Translations under genes and position numbers: made by a program
Source: Alphaproteobacteria bacterium
GTDB lineage: Bacteria > Pseudomonadota > Alphaproteobacteria > M2410
Direction: 5' to 3'
DNA: 37,538 nucleotides
Assembly: GCA_006226415.1 (NCBI GenBank)
Contig: SBGZ01000073.1
Location: 1 to 37,538, forward strand
In this document: positions 21,254 through 29,775 of the stretch, in pieces
How positions within the stretch are numbered: position 1 is the first letter of the stretch
Layout: every line of letters starts with the position of its first letter
The notes under the pieces: generated by a model
Seen by the model: only the letters and a program-made list of their open reading frames with translations
What the model was told of the DNA's origin: nothing
Database searches by the model: none

Positions 21254-24190
21254 GTGTCGACATTTGTATTCTTTGAAAAGAGCGCGGAGATCGGTCCGCC
21301 ACATGATGGCGCCCTGGCCGCAGAGGTCCTGCGGGATCTGTCGCGGCTCCTGCAAAATGAGGCAACGTTAAGCCAAACAGGAAGGGACCTATTGGCCGAC
21401 GACAGGGCGCATGCATTCTTGACATGTCTGCTCGGCAATTCGCCCTATCTCACCCGGTTGGTAAAGCGCCACGTCGGGGAGTTTTTGGCATTTTGCCAAA
21501 CGACCCCTGATGACGCCTTTGACAGGCTCCTTCAAGAGGCGGAGGCGCAGCTGTCTACCTTGACCGAAATGAGCGATGTCATGGCCCACTTGCGCTTGTT
21601 GAAAGCGAAGTCAGCGCTTCTCATCGCAATGGCCGACATTGCCGGACATTGGTCGCTCATGGAGACCACCAGGGCCTTAACCCGGCTTGCGGACAGTTCT
21701 CTTCAATCGGCCCTTCGATTTTTGCTGCGACGGTATGCGGCAAAGGGCGACATGGTTTTGGTCGATGAACAGCGCCCGGAAATGGAAACCGGAATTATTG
21801 TCCTGGCCATGGGGAAATATGGTGCGGGAGAACTCAATTACTCCAGCGATGTCGATATCATCGTGTTTTTCGAAGAGGGAAGGGTCCCCGTCACCGAAAA
21901 ATTAGCCCCGCAAAAACTCTGTATTCGACTGGTGCGCGACTTGGTGAAGATTATGCAGGAGCCGACCGGGGACGGTTACGTCTTTCGAACGGACCTGCGT
22001 CTGAGGCCGGATGCGGGCGCCACGGCTGTGGCGCTGTCGACGGACGCGGCTCATTTTTATTATGAGACCATGGGGCAAAACTGGGAACGCGCCGCCATGA
22101 TCAAGGCCCGTGCCGCCGCAGGAGATCTTGAGGCTGGGCAGCGGTTCCTGAAACAACTGGAACCTTATATCTGGCGTCGCTACATGGATTTTGCCGCCAT
22201 CGAGGACGTCCATTCCATCAAACGGCAGATCCATGCGCACAAGGGATATGGGCAAATTGCCATTGAGGGTCACAACGTCAAACTTGGACGGGGCGGTATC
22301 AGGGAAATTGAATTTTTTGCGCAGACCCAGCAGCTGATTGGCGGCGGAAAAAATCCAAACCTGCGGGACCGAACAACCTATGGGGCCTTGGACGCCCTGG
22401 TCGCGGCAAAGATTGTAAAAGCAGAGGTGCGCGACGATCTCGTTCAGGCCTACGAGTTCCTGCGCTTGGTGGAGCATCGCATTCAGATGATCGCCGATGA
22501 GCAGACCCATGTCTTGCCCAAAACCGCCGAGGGTGTCGCCCATGTCGCACATTTTTGCGGCTTTGCCGACGTTGCAACGTTTCGAAACACTCTGACGCAC
22601 CACCTGCGCACAGTCCAGAACCACTATGCAGAGCTTTTTGAAGAAGCCCCCTCATTGGGAAATATACACGGCAATCTCGTATTCACCGGTGTTGAGGATG
22701 ATCCCGGCACATTGGAAACGCTGAAAGAGATGGGTTTTGAAAGACCTTCCGATGCGACTGAAATGATCCGGGGATGGCACCATGGTCGTTTAAGGGTCAC
22801 GCGAAGTGAGCGCGCACGGGCCATTCTGACAAAGCTCATCCCGAGCCTTTTGGAGGCCATGGCGGGCACCGCCAATCCCTCCGCCGCGCTGGCAAATTTT
22901 CATCGCTTTCTCCAAGGGCTGCCAGCCGGGGTTCAGCTTTTTTCGATGCTCTATTCAAATCCCCATCTCATGGTGCTGTTGGCGGAGATATTGGGGACGG
23001 CGCCCCGGCTCGCCAGCAGTCTGGCTAAAAACGCGCGCGTGCTTGAGGTTTTATTGGAGCCGGACTTTTTCGGCGAGCTTGAAACCTGTGAAGAACTGGC
23101 CGCTGATCTGAAAACAGCGCTTAGTTTGGAAGATTATTTTGAAGGTCGTCTAGACGCGGCCCGGATCTGGTCTCGCGATCGCCGCTTTCGTGTAGGGGTT
23201 AATCTCTTGCATGGGGATTGCACACCGGAAGCCAGTGCCGAAGCGCTTTCAGATATCGCCGATGTCACCCTGCAGGCCCTCCAAAAGGAAGTCGCCGAAG
23301 AGTTGGTGCCACGTTTTGGAAGACTAAGCGGTGAGCTGGCGATAATTGCCATGGGAAAACTGGGAAGCCGCGAGCTGTCTGCCACGTCAGACCTTGATCT
23401 CATCTTTGTTTATGAAACAGAAGACCCGGAAGCGGTGTCGGATGGCGCCAAACCGCTTCATAACTCGCAATACTATGCGCGCTTCGCCCAGCGGTTTATC
23501 TCCGCCCTGCAGTCACCGACAGCGGAGGGTATTCTCTATGAGGTAGACGCGCGGCTGCGCCCATCCGGAAAATCAGGGCCTTTGGCCGTGCGCTTTGCCG
23601 GCTTTGAAAATTACCAACTCAATGAGGCCTGGACCTGGGAGAAAATGGCGCTCACGCGGGCACGTGTTGTGACAGGCTCTCCTGCGCTTTGCGGCAGAAT
23701 TGAAGACGTCATTCAGCGTACCTTATGTGAAACGAGAGATCGGGCCGCCACTTTGGCTGACGCTGTCGATATGCGTGAGCGCATGGCCAAAGAATTTTCG
23801 CGAGAAAATATCTGGGACATGAAGCACGTGCGCGGCGGCCTCGTGGATATCGAATTCATCGCTCAGGCGTTCCAGTTGGTCGTCGCGCCTCAAGATCCCG
23901 CCGTGCTCAATACCAACACCGAGGGGGCGCTGATCCAATTGGGAGGTGGCGGCTATCTGCCCCCGGAGGATGTGGCCCGGCTTGTCTCGGCATCCCGCCT
24001 GCATCACCGTCTCACGCAGGTCACGCGTTTTTGCGTGGAGGGCACATTTGAGCCGGACAAAGCCTCAAAAAGCCTTCTCGATCTTATGGCAAATGTAGCG
24101 GAGGTCGACAGTTTCGAGCGTCTGCCGTCACATTTGGCGGCAGTCCAGGCCGAAGTCGTCGCAATTTTCAATCGGGTCATGTCAGCATAA
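21254..24190 (+). CDS. glnE: Bifunctional glutamine synthetase adenylyltransferase/deadenylylase
   Basis: This 978-residue enzyme adenylylates or deadenylylates glutamine synthetase in response to PII and glutamine. It has two nucleotidyltransferase halves. The N-terminal (deadenylylase) half has AMGKYGAGELNYSSDVDI at about 185-202 with the Asp pair at 200-ish. The C-terminal (adenylylase) half has AMGKLGSRELSATSDLDL from about 697. Conserved GlnE blocks such as RTDLRLRPDAGAT, ENWERAAMIKAR-like (GQNWERAAMIKARA), RGGIREIEFFAQ, VDARLRPSGKSGPL and HVRGGLVDIEFIAQ are present. The length is normal. The start is GTG at 21254 with AAAAGAG just upstream. It links this window to nitrogen control, though no other nitrogen gene is nearby. 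The glnE-pleC proximity is shared with rhizobia as I remember it. Confidence 0.96.
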   Translation: MSTFVFFEKSAEIGPPHDGALAAEVLRDLSRLLQNEATLSQTGRDLLADDRAHAFLTCLLGNSPYLTRLVKRHVGEFLAFCQTTPDDAFDRLLQEAEAQLSTLTEMSDVMAHLRLLKAKSALLIAMADIAGHWSLMETTRALTRLADSSLQSALRFLLRRYAAKGDMVLVDEQRPEMETGIIVLAMGKYGAGELNYSSDVDIIVFFEEGRVPVTEKLAPQKLCIRLVRDLVKIMQEPTGDGYVFRTDLRLRPDAGATAVALSTDAAHFYYETMGQNWERAAMIKARAAAGDLEAGQRFLKQLEPYIWRRYMDFAAIEDVHSIKRQIHAHKGYGQIAIEGHNVKLGRGGIREIEFFAQTQQLIGGGKNPNLRDRTTYGALDALVAAKIVKAEVRDDLVQAYEFLRLVEHRIQMIADEQTHVLPKTAEGVAHVAHFCGFADVATFRNTLTHHLRTVQNHYAELFEEAPSLGNIHGNLVFTGVEDDPGTLETLKEMGFERPSDATEMIRGWHHGRLRVTRSERARAILTKLIPSLLEAMAGTANPSAALANFHRFLQGLPAGVQLFSMLYSNPHLMVLLAEILGTAPRLASSLAKNARVLEVLLEPDFFGELETCEELAADLKTALSLEDYFEGRLDAARIWSRDRRFRVGVNLLHGDCTPEASAEALSDIADVTLQALQKEVAEELVPRFGRLSGELAIIAMGKLGSRELSATSDLDLIFVYETEDPEAVSDGAKPLHNSQYYARFAQRFISALQSPTAEGILYEVDARLRPSGKSGPLAVRFAGFENYQLNEAWTWEKMALTRARVVTGSPALCGRIEDVIQRTLCETRDRAATLADAVDMRERMAKEFSRENIWDMKHVRGGLVDIEFIAQAFQLVVAPQDPAVLNTNTEGALIQLGGGGYLPPEDVARLVSASRLHHRLTQVTRFCVEGTFEPDKASKSLLDLMANVAEVDSFERLPSHLAAVQAEVVAIFNRVMSA

Positions 24191-24316
24191 CCCCTTGAAA
24201 ACAAACCGAATTACAAGTGATCTGAAGAAAATCTTGGTCGCCTCATACACCTCATTTTAACCCTGCTGCGCCATTTTGGTTCGACTGGGTAAGTGAGATT
24301 GTAACTTGAGGAAGGC

Positions 24317-25789
24317 ATGAACCGATTTGACGTCATAGTCATTGGGGCGGGGGTCAACGGCCTGCTGTGCGCCAGCTATCTGGCGCGGGCCGGGCGCTCG
24401 GTGGCATTGGTGCCCCATGCCAAAGGCTTGACGCGGTCCTATTCCTCAGGTTGGCAAAGCACCAATGGAGCGATTTTCCCAACCTGGCACTCGCGCCTGT
24501 TTGACTTTGGCAGCGAGGCCTCGCGCTATTTTCACTTAGCTTCTTTTGACTTGGGTGCGGCGATGCTGGGCGGCGGAGTTTCTTTTCAGGAAGGCTCCGG
24601 CGCTTTTGTCAGAGATGCCGATCCCGCGGCCATGGCCGAACGTCTGATGGCGACCTCCCCGAAGGACGCAAACGCCTATCTCAATTACCTGCAATGCCTG
24701 ACAAGGCTTCACAAACCGATCCACCAATCCCTCAAGGCGGGCCCCCGCAACTCCGAGCCCATCGCGCCGGATGCCCGCGCTTTTTTTGAGAGCTCCATGC
24801 GGGATGTCCTGGACAGCTTTTTTGAAAATGAAGCCTTAAAGAGTCACCTTGCTCAATCCGCCACCCATGCCGCACTGGGCAGCATGGGGCTGGGGCCTTA
24901 TGCGCCAACGAGTTCTTTTGCGCTTCTGCGCGACCCGGTTTTTCGCCAGACTACCGAAGACCTGACCCGTTCAATTTCCTGCCAGCGGCTTGAGCGAGCT
25001 CTGACCGATCTTGTCGGACGGTCGGGTGGGTTAATTGTTGCGGAAACCCGGCTCGAAAAGATCATCGTCGAAGGCGGCAAGGCCAAAGGGGTCATTTTGA
25101 CTTCAGGCGTTGAGCTGAGAAGCCAACATATCGTTGCTGATGTCGACAAGCATCTTTTGTCGATGGAGCGCGACGCAGAAGCGTCAACCAAGGTCAGCCG
25201 GGCACGCGGCGCGATGGCGCAAATCAATATGACATTTGATGCAGCGCCCGAGATACATCAGAAATACACCGCCCTGGCACAGCGCGGGTCCTGTTATTTC
25301 AACGGGGGTCTGGAAAATATCGAGCGTGCCTATGATGACTGGCGGCGGATGGAAGTGCCGGCGCGTCCGCCCTTTGAGCTTGTCTTCTTCCCGCCCGATG
25401 AGCGGGATAGCCGTGAGCTTTCCGCCAGTATCTACATTTCCTACATCCCGACTAAGCTGGCATTGGGAAGGTGGGATGAGGCGCGCCGTTTCACCCTTTG
25501 CGCGGAGATTACCAACGAAGTCAACAATTGGATTTCCGACTTTTCCAATCACATCACCCATATCGAAACGGTAACACCGGATATGTATGAGAGCTGCTTT
25601 GGCGTGGCTGGCGGTATCTGGGCGGGGGAAGAGCAAGGGTTTGATCTTTGGCTACATGAGCAGATCAGGACGGATCGACTTTCCATCACCGGGCCAGGAT
25701 CGCGTTTGTTTGAAATCGAGTCTGGATGGTCTGCGACCCAAGTCGCCATAGAGCTTTTGGGGGGCAGCGCCTTGCAAGGCGCGGCTTAA
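24317..25789 (+). CDS. Phytoene-desaturase-like flavoprotein (COG1233), with degenerate FAD-binding signatures
   Basis: This 490-residue homologue of phytoene desaturases and human PYROXD2-like oxidoreductases begins with a Rossmann motif VIGAGVNGLLCASYLARAG. The acidic residue that normally ends the second strand and holds the FAD ribose is replaced by Pro (VALVPHA), and the following R.GG motif is absent. The C-terminal segment also lacks the family's G..HPG.G..G..G FAD motif and reads SGWSATQVAIELLGG. The gene may encode a non-catalytic or unusual subunit. Ribosome-binding site GAGGAAG precedes ATG at 24317. The second, intact paralogue starts 5 nt after its stop, which suggests a heteromeric partnership. 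No carotenoid genes are nearby and the substrate is unknown. Confidence 0.8.
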   Translation: MNRFDVIVIGAGVNGLLCASYLARAGRSVALVPHAKGLTRSYSSGWQSTNGAIFPTWHSRLFDFGSEASRYFHLASFDLGAAMLGGGVSFQEGSGAFVRDADPAAMAERLMATSPKDANAYLNYLQCLTRLHKPIHQSLKAGPRNSEPIAPDARAFFESSMRDVLDSFFENEALKSHLAQSATHAALGSMGLGPYAPTSSFALLRDPVFRQTTEDLTRSISCQRLERALTDLVGRSGGLIVAETRLEKIIVEGGKAKGVILTSGVELRSQHIVADVDKHLLSMERDAEASTKVSRARGAMAQINMTFDAAPEIHQKYTALAQRGSCYFNGGLENIERAYDDWRRMEVPARPPFELVFFPPDERDSRELSASIYISYIPTKLALGRWDEARRFTLCAEITNEVNNWISDFSNHITHIETVTPDMYESCFGVAGGIWAGEEQGFDLWLHEQIRTDRLSITGPGSRLFEIESGWSATQVAIELLGGSALQGAA

Positions 25790-25794
25790 GCAGC

Positions 25795-27435
25795 ATGATT
25801 TGGCAGAAGCAACCCCAAAGCACCACAGCGCAGTCTGCGATTGAGTCCCCCAAAGGAGAACTCAAACCTCGGTATGACGTAATCGTTGTCGGGGGCGGCG
25901 CCAACGGTTTGACCTGTGCGGCCTTCGCGGCGCGGGCAGGTAAATCCGTGCTACTCCTGGAAGCCACCGAAAGCCTTGGCGGCGCCTGCCAAACCCTGGC
26001 GCTGGCTTCCGGACAGAAAATATCCCGTGCGGCTCATTTGATCCGGCACCTGGACGCCCGAACCGTCCGCAAACTTGGACTGGCACGCAAGGGATTCCGG
26101 TTCGAGACACAAAGCCTGCCGACCATCGCGCTTGGCGAGGATGGAAGCCGCCTCTGCTTTTCCAATTCATTGACGGCGACAGGTGGAAGTATTGTCGAAG
26201 TCAATGAGCGTGATGCTGAGCGCTACGTCGTGCTTTACCGCAAGATTGAAAAAATCGCCCGGGCGATTGGCCGCGATTCAAATCGGCGCGCACGTGACTA
26301 CACGGACAAGAGAGCGACCGCCCGCCTATGGCCGGAATATCCCAAAGGGCTCTCCCGCGCGTCACAAAAGCTCTTTCAGGAGTTGGCGGTTTCCAGCATT
26401 GGTCACTATTTGGAGCGCGAATTTGAGACACCATTGCTGCGCGGCGCACTTGCCTTTGACGCCGTGATGGGACGAAGTCTCAGTCCCTATTGGCCTGGGA
26501 CTGCGCTCAATTGGCCAGCATCTCTCTCAGGACGCATGAAGGGGGGGCAAGGCGCCATTGGACTTCCCTCTGATGGGATGGGGGCGCTGCCGCTTGCACT
26601 TGCAAAAGCAATGCTGCGTCACGGCGGAACCTTCCGCACGGAGCGCAAGGTCACACGTCTCATTGCCGAGGCTGGTCGAATTAAAGCTGTGGAGCTCGCC
26701 AGTGGAGCGACCATCGAGGCGGGGCAAGTGGTCTGCGCCTTTGGCGGTGCGGACACATTGTTGCAGGAACTTCTGGTGGCGCGCCATCAAACCCCGGGTT
26801 TGTTTATGCCGCCTGTGATGCCCAAAGGGACGACCGCCAAGCTGAACCTGGAGCTGGATGGGTTGCCCGCCAGCGTCACGGCGCGCGCCCGCTACATTAT
26901 TGCACCTTCGCTGGAGGCCATTGAGCAGGCCTTTGTGCCTTCCAAATATGGACGCTTCTCATCAGAGCCGGTCATGGAGGTGGTCTTCACCGGTGTCCAT
27001 AAAGGCGACGCGGAGGAGGAGAAGGATGCACAACCAGCACGCCAGGCCGCCTCAATTATCGTCCAGTTTGCCCCTTATGACCTTGAAGGCGGCTGGGAAA
27101 GCCAGCGAGATCGCTTTATAGCCCGCTGCGCGGCGACGCTTGATCGCTATCTCCCGGGTCTGGCCGCGCGCATCGTTGGCGGCGAACTGCTCACGCCCGC
27201 GGACCTGGAAGAAAAGCTCGGCATTATGGGAGGGCTTTGGCACTTCCATCGCCCGGTCATTCAATCCCAGGCAGAATTTGATCGGGACCATGGCCGCGGC
27301 ATTCGCTCGCGCGAGGTTGAAGGGCTCTATCTTTGTGGGGGTGACCGGCACCCCGGCGCAGGGGTGCGAGGCACGTCCGGCCGCTTGGCGGCTGAGGCTT
27401 TACTCAAAGATGCCGGAAAAATCGGCAGAAAATAG
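25795..27435 (+). CDS. FAD-dependent phytoene-desaturase-like oxidoreductase (COG1233, PYROXD2-like)
   Basis: This 546-residue protein has complete FAD signatures. The N-terminal part has VVGGGANGLTCAAFAARAG with the ribose-binding Glu in LLLEATESLGGAC; the C-terminal part has LCGGDRHPGAGVRGTSGR. The central part carries GGQGAIGLPSDGMGALPLALA, typical of this group. I chose ATG at 25795, 5 nt after the upstream stop; the frame is open farther up but only inside the previous gene. The first ~27 residues before the Rossmann fold are Gln/Ser-rich and not conserved-looking, so a later start is possible. It forms a tandem pair with the degenerate upstream paralogue. A redox role on a hydrophobic or conjugated substrate is inferred; a carotenoid role is unsupported here. 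Confidence 0.85.
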   Translation: MIWQKQPQSTTAQSAIESPKGELKPRYDVIVVGGGANGLTCAAFAARAGKSVLLLEATESLGGACQTLALASGQKISRAAHLIRHLDARTVRKLGLARKGFRFETQSLPTIALGEDGSRLCFSNSLTATGGSIVEVNERDAERYVVLYRKIEKIARAIGRDSNRRARDYTDKRATARLWPEYPKGLSRASQKLFQELAVSSIGHYLEREFETPLLRGALAFDAVMGRSLSPYWPGTALNWPASLSGRMKGGQGAIGLPSDGMGALPLALAKAMLRHGGTFRTERKVTRLIAEAGRIKAVELASGATIEAGQVVCAFGGADTLLQELLVARHQTPGLFMPPVMPKGTTAKLNLELDGLPASVTARARYIIAPSLEAIEQAFVPSKYGRFSSEPVMEVVFTGVHKGDAEEEKDAQPARQAASIIVQFAPYDLEGGWESQRDRFIARCAATLDRYLPGLAARIVGGELLTPADLEEKLGIMGGLWHFHRPVIQSQAEFDRDHGRGIRSREVEGLYLCGGDRHPGAGVRGTSGRLAAEALLKDAGKIGRK

Positions 27436-27529
27436 CCAAAAATCATTTCGACGGAAATGGGGTCTTCTGACGTTTAAGTGTTGAGTTCGGGGCTGACGGA
27501 CTTATGACACAGGAAACAAAGAGGACCAT

Positions 27530-28042
27530 ATGAAGAGAATTTCAACGCTTTTGGCCGGTGCTGCCTTACTCGGCCTGACAACGGCGCTCCCGGCATCCGC
27601 AGATGATGACGGAGAGCACAGCTGTAGTCCGCGCGAGCGGATGCAGCAGAGATTTACCGAGGTGGATATCAACAAGGATGGAAAAATCTCAGCTGAAGAG
27701 CGAGATGCCGCCAAGCAAAAACGATTTGACGAAATCGATACCAATCACAATGGCAAAGTGACGGCGAAAGAAATGGAAGCCCATCATCAGGCCAAGGAAG
27801 CCGAGCGCCGTAAGGCCCGTTTTGACGAGATGGACAAGGATGGCAACGGCACACTTTCGGTAGACGAACTGGAAGGCGGCAAAGGTGACCGTTTCGCCGG
27901 GGCCGATGCCGACAAGGACGGCTATGTCACCAAAGAAGAGATGAAAAAAGCTCATCATGATCGTCAAGGCGATCGGCACGAACGTTGGCGCGATCACCGC
28001 AAGGGTGACCATGAGCGTGATTTTGATTGCAAAGTCGACTAA
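27530..28042 (+). CDS. Exported protein with four EF-hands and a His/Asp/Arg-rich tail
   Basis: This 170-residue protein has a signal peptide (1 to about 24, ALPASA-DDD). Four canonical 12-residue calcium loops follow: D46-E57 (DINKDGKISAEE), D70-E81 (DTNHNGKVTAKE), D102-E113 (DKDGNGTLSVDE) and D126-E137 (DADKDGYVTKEE). Each has Asp/Asn at positions 1, 3 and 5, Gly at 6 and Glu at 12, so all look able to bind Ca2+. From 142 the tail is rich in His, Asp and Arg (AHHDRQGDRHERW) and could bind other metals. It has two cysteines (32 and 167). AGAGGA precedes ATG at 27530. It is the first gene of a four-gene operon with a sigma factor, an anti-sigma candidate and a CnrX-like sensor, which suggests a periplasmic metal or calcium role. 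Confidence 0.87.
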   Translation: MKRISTLLAGAALLGLTTALPASADDDGEHSCSPRERMQQRFTEVDINKDGKISAEERDAAKQKRFDEIDTNHNGKVTAKEMEAHHQAKEAERRKARFDEMDKDGNGTLSVDELEGGKGDRFAGADADKDGYVTKEEMKKAHHDRQGDRHERWRDHRKGDHERDFDCKVD

Positions 28043-28049
28043 GGTCGAC

Positions 28050-28709
28050 ATGACGCGGGCCCGTCCGGCTTTCCCCCTTACGCCGGGCGGGGTCGCAATT
28101 TGCCGTAAAAAAACAAAAACCGGATCGATACGGGGCGTGACGAATTTGCAGAGGCAAGATCCAGATGAAAAACTCATCCGGGCGGTCGCACAAGGCGATG
28201 CCGCTGCAGCCGCACAGCTGGTTGATCGGTATCTCAAGGAAATGAGCGCACTCGCCTATCGCATGTTGGGAAATGCATTTGAAGCGGAGGAGGTCACGCA
28301 GGACGTCTTCTTGAAAGTCTGGTTGCAAGCGCCGAAGTGGCGTTATGGCGAAGCTAAACTGCGCACCTGGATGCACCGGGTTGCGATGAATACCTGTCTC
28401 GACCGTTTGCGAAAGAAACGTGAAATCACAGGTCATGAACTGCCGGAATATGCGGACAACCGCCCGAATGCGGCGCAGCAGATGGAAGAGCGCGAGCGCA
28501 CCCAGCGTGTGAGAAACGCGATCGCCGAACTGCCGGATCGCCAAAAAGCCGCGCTGACCCTGTGTCATTATCAGGGACTGAGTAACAAAGAGGCCGCCGA
28601 CATGTTGTCAATCAGTGTAGAGGCGATTGAGTCTCTTTTGGCACGTGCGCGGCGGTCATTGAAAGCCGCTTTGAAAGCGGACAAGGAAGAATTACTAGGG
28701 GTCGATTGA
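28050..28709 (+). CDS. ECF-type RNA polymerase sigma factor
   Basis: Region 2 is clear (LVDRYLKEMSALAYRMLGNAFEAEEVTQDVFLKVWLQA), as is the helix-turn-helix of region 4 (IAELPDRQKAALTLCHYQGL, then SNKEAADMLSISVEAIESL and LARARRSLKAAL). No region 1 or 3 is present, as in group IV (ECF) factors. I chose ATG at 28050, which has AAGG 5 nt upstream and gives 219 residues. GTG at 28137 would give 190 residues, the more usual ECF length, but has no good ribosome-binding site; the extra N-terminal residues look poorly structured. It follows the EF-hand gene by 7 nt and precedes the anti-sigma candidate by 4 nt. It probably directs transcription of its own operon and metal- or envelope-response genes. 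Confidence 0.9.
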   Translation: MTRARPAFPLTPGGVAICRKKTKTGSIRGVTNLQRQDPDEKLIRAVAQGDAAAAAQLVDRYLKEMSALAYRMLGNAFEAEEVTQDVFLKVWLQAPKWRYGEAKLRTWMHRVAMNTCLDRLRKKREITGHELPEYADNRPNAAQQMEERERTQRVRNAIAELPDRQKAALTLCHYQGLSNKEAADMLSISVEAIESLLARARRSLKAALKADKEELLGVD

Positions 28710-28713
28710 AGGG

Positions 28714-29229
28714 ATGAAAAGCATGACCAAAATGGAACTGCCCGAATTTTCCGATCTATTGGAAATGTATGGAAGTCTTCTGGCAGATTGGCCCGAGGCG
28801 GATTTTGCGCGGGCGAGTTTGTTGCTTGAGGAAAGCGAGGCGGCGCGCGCCCGCCTTCAAGAGACGGTCGCCTTTGAAGTGGAACTCGACAGCTTTGCAG
28901 TGCCAGAGCCGAGCCGCGCTCTGCGTGACAATATTCTGGCGCAGGCCGAAGTTGTCCTCAAATCAAGTCAGGCATCCAAGTCAAAATCCGACCGGCGCAA
29001 AATGAGCGCCCTTCTTCTGGAAGGGCTGGGTCAAATGATGCGCCCCATGGCGGCACCCGCTTTGGCCACCTGGCTGCTGGTAGCGGCGCTCGGTGTGGCG
29101 AGCGGCGTTGCGCTCAACAGCCCGCAGGGCGCAGAGGATCAAATCCTTGCCTATTTTGGCGGAGAATCGGACCTTTGGGTCGATGGGTTGGTCCTCGACA
29201 ATGAACCCCAGAACGGGAGCGGCATATGA
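28714..29229 (+). CDS. Probable membrane anti-sigma factor
   Basis: The protein has 171 residues: about 112 cytoplasmic, one membrane helix (about 113-134, PALATWLLVAALGVASGVAL) and a short periplasmic tail. It contains no Cys or His, so it is not a zinc-binding (ZAS) anti-sigma. The N-terminal LEMYGSLLADWPEADFARA, with YG followed by WP, resembles a motif I recall in alphaproteobacterial proteins encoded next to ECF factors. Position and topology match CnrY-like anti-sigma proteins. ATG codons at 28714, 28723 and 28732 are in frame. GAAGGG directly abuts the first, so the second (9 nt away) may be the true start. It overlaps the next gene by ATGA. Function is inferred from context. Confidence 0.72.
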   Translation: MKSMTKMELPEFSDLLEMYGSLLADWPEADFARASLLLEESEAARARLQETVAFEVELDSFAVPEPSRALRDNILAQAEVVLKSSQASKSKSDRRKMSALLLEGLGQMMRPMAAPALATWLLVAALGVASGVALNSPQGAEDQILAYFGGESDLWVDGLVLDNEPQNGSGI

Positions 29230-29762
29230 GTAAAGAGCAACAAAAAACCATGAGCGTGCTGTTAGTCGTTTCGCTCTGCCTCAATTTATTTCTGGGTGGT
29301 CTCATCTTAGGCGGTGCGGTCATGAAGCACCGGGTCGACCGGTTCCAGCCAGTGGAAGAATTTGCCCCACCCATTCGGTCGTTCTTAAGCCCCAGGGAGA
29401 TTATCCGGCAATCAGCCCCTGAGACGCGAGAGAAGCTCAAGGGGCTTGCTTTCAGGGATCTGGATGAGCTGCGACCCTCGCTTGAAAGCGTGCATGCCGC
29501 GCGGGTGCGTCTTTATGATCTTTTGGCGGCGGAGCAGCTTGACGAAGAGGCCGTTCGTCAGGCTGTGATCGATCTCGCCAAAGCGGAGCGGGACGTGCAG
29601 GTCGCTTCAAGTAAGACCATGATAAAAATGATGCTTCTCATGACGCCGGAAGAGCGGGAACGTTTGATGAAGCTAAGTGAAAAACCCTGGCACCATGATC
29701 GCCATCACCGCGATGAACATCGCGGCAGATGGGAAGATCGTCACGACGACGATGACGATTAA
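29226..29762 (+). CDS. CnrX-like periplasmic metal-sensor family protein
   Basis: The protein has 178 residues with an N-terminal signal anchor (about 9-33, MSVLLVVSLCLNLFLGGLIL). The helical periplasmic domain resembles the heavy-metal-resistance/CnrX/ZraP group: FLSPREIIRQSAPETREKLK, LRPSLESVHAARVRLYDLLA, and LLMTPEERERLMKL near the end. In that group the domain binds a metal and relays the signal to the membrane anti-sigma. The last ~23 residues are His/Asp/Arg-rich (WHHDRHHRDEHRGRW, then a run of five Asp) and are a likely metal ligand. It overlaps the anti-sigma gene by ATGA (29226-29229). It ends the operon 13 nt from the convergent pleC-like gene. Which metal is sensed cannot be read here. 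Confidence 0.8.
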   Translation: MSKEQQKTMSVLLVVSLCLNLFLGGLILGGAVMKHRVDRFQPVEEFAPPIRSFLSPREIIRQSAPETREKLKGLAFRDLDELRPSLESVHAARVRLYDLLAAEQLDEEAVRQAVIDLAKAERDVQVASSKTMIKMMLLMTPEERERLMKLSEKPWHHDRHHRDEHRGRWEDRHDDDDD

Positions 29763-29775
29763 GATTAAGACGAGA

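Noticed and set aside
24317-27435. Carotenoid biosynthesis cluster (two crtI-like genes)
   Set aside because: No crtB, crtE, crtY or similar genes are adjacent, and the proteins belong to the broad COG1233 group. One lacks key FAD motifs, so a carotenoid label would be unsupported.
27453-27474. GGAAA...CGTT upstream of the EF-hand gene as an ECF or EcfG-type promoter
   Set aside because: The spacing is 13 bases where GGAAC-N16/17-CGTT is expected. An autoregulated ECF promoter is plausible here but not shown by this match.
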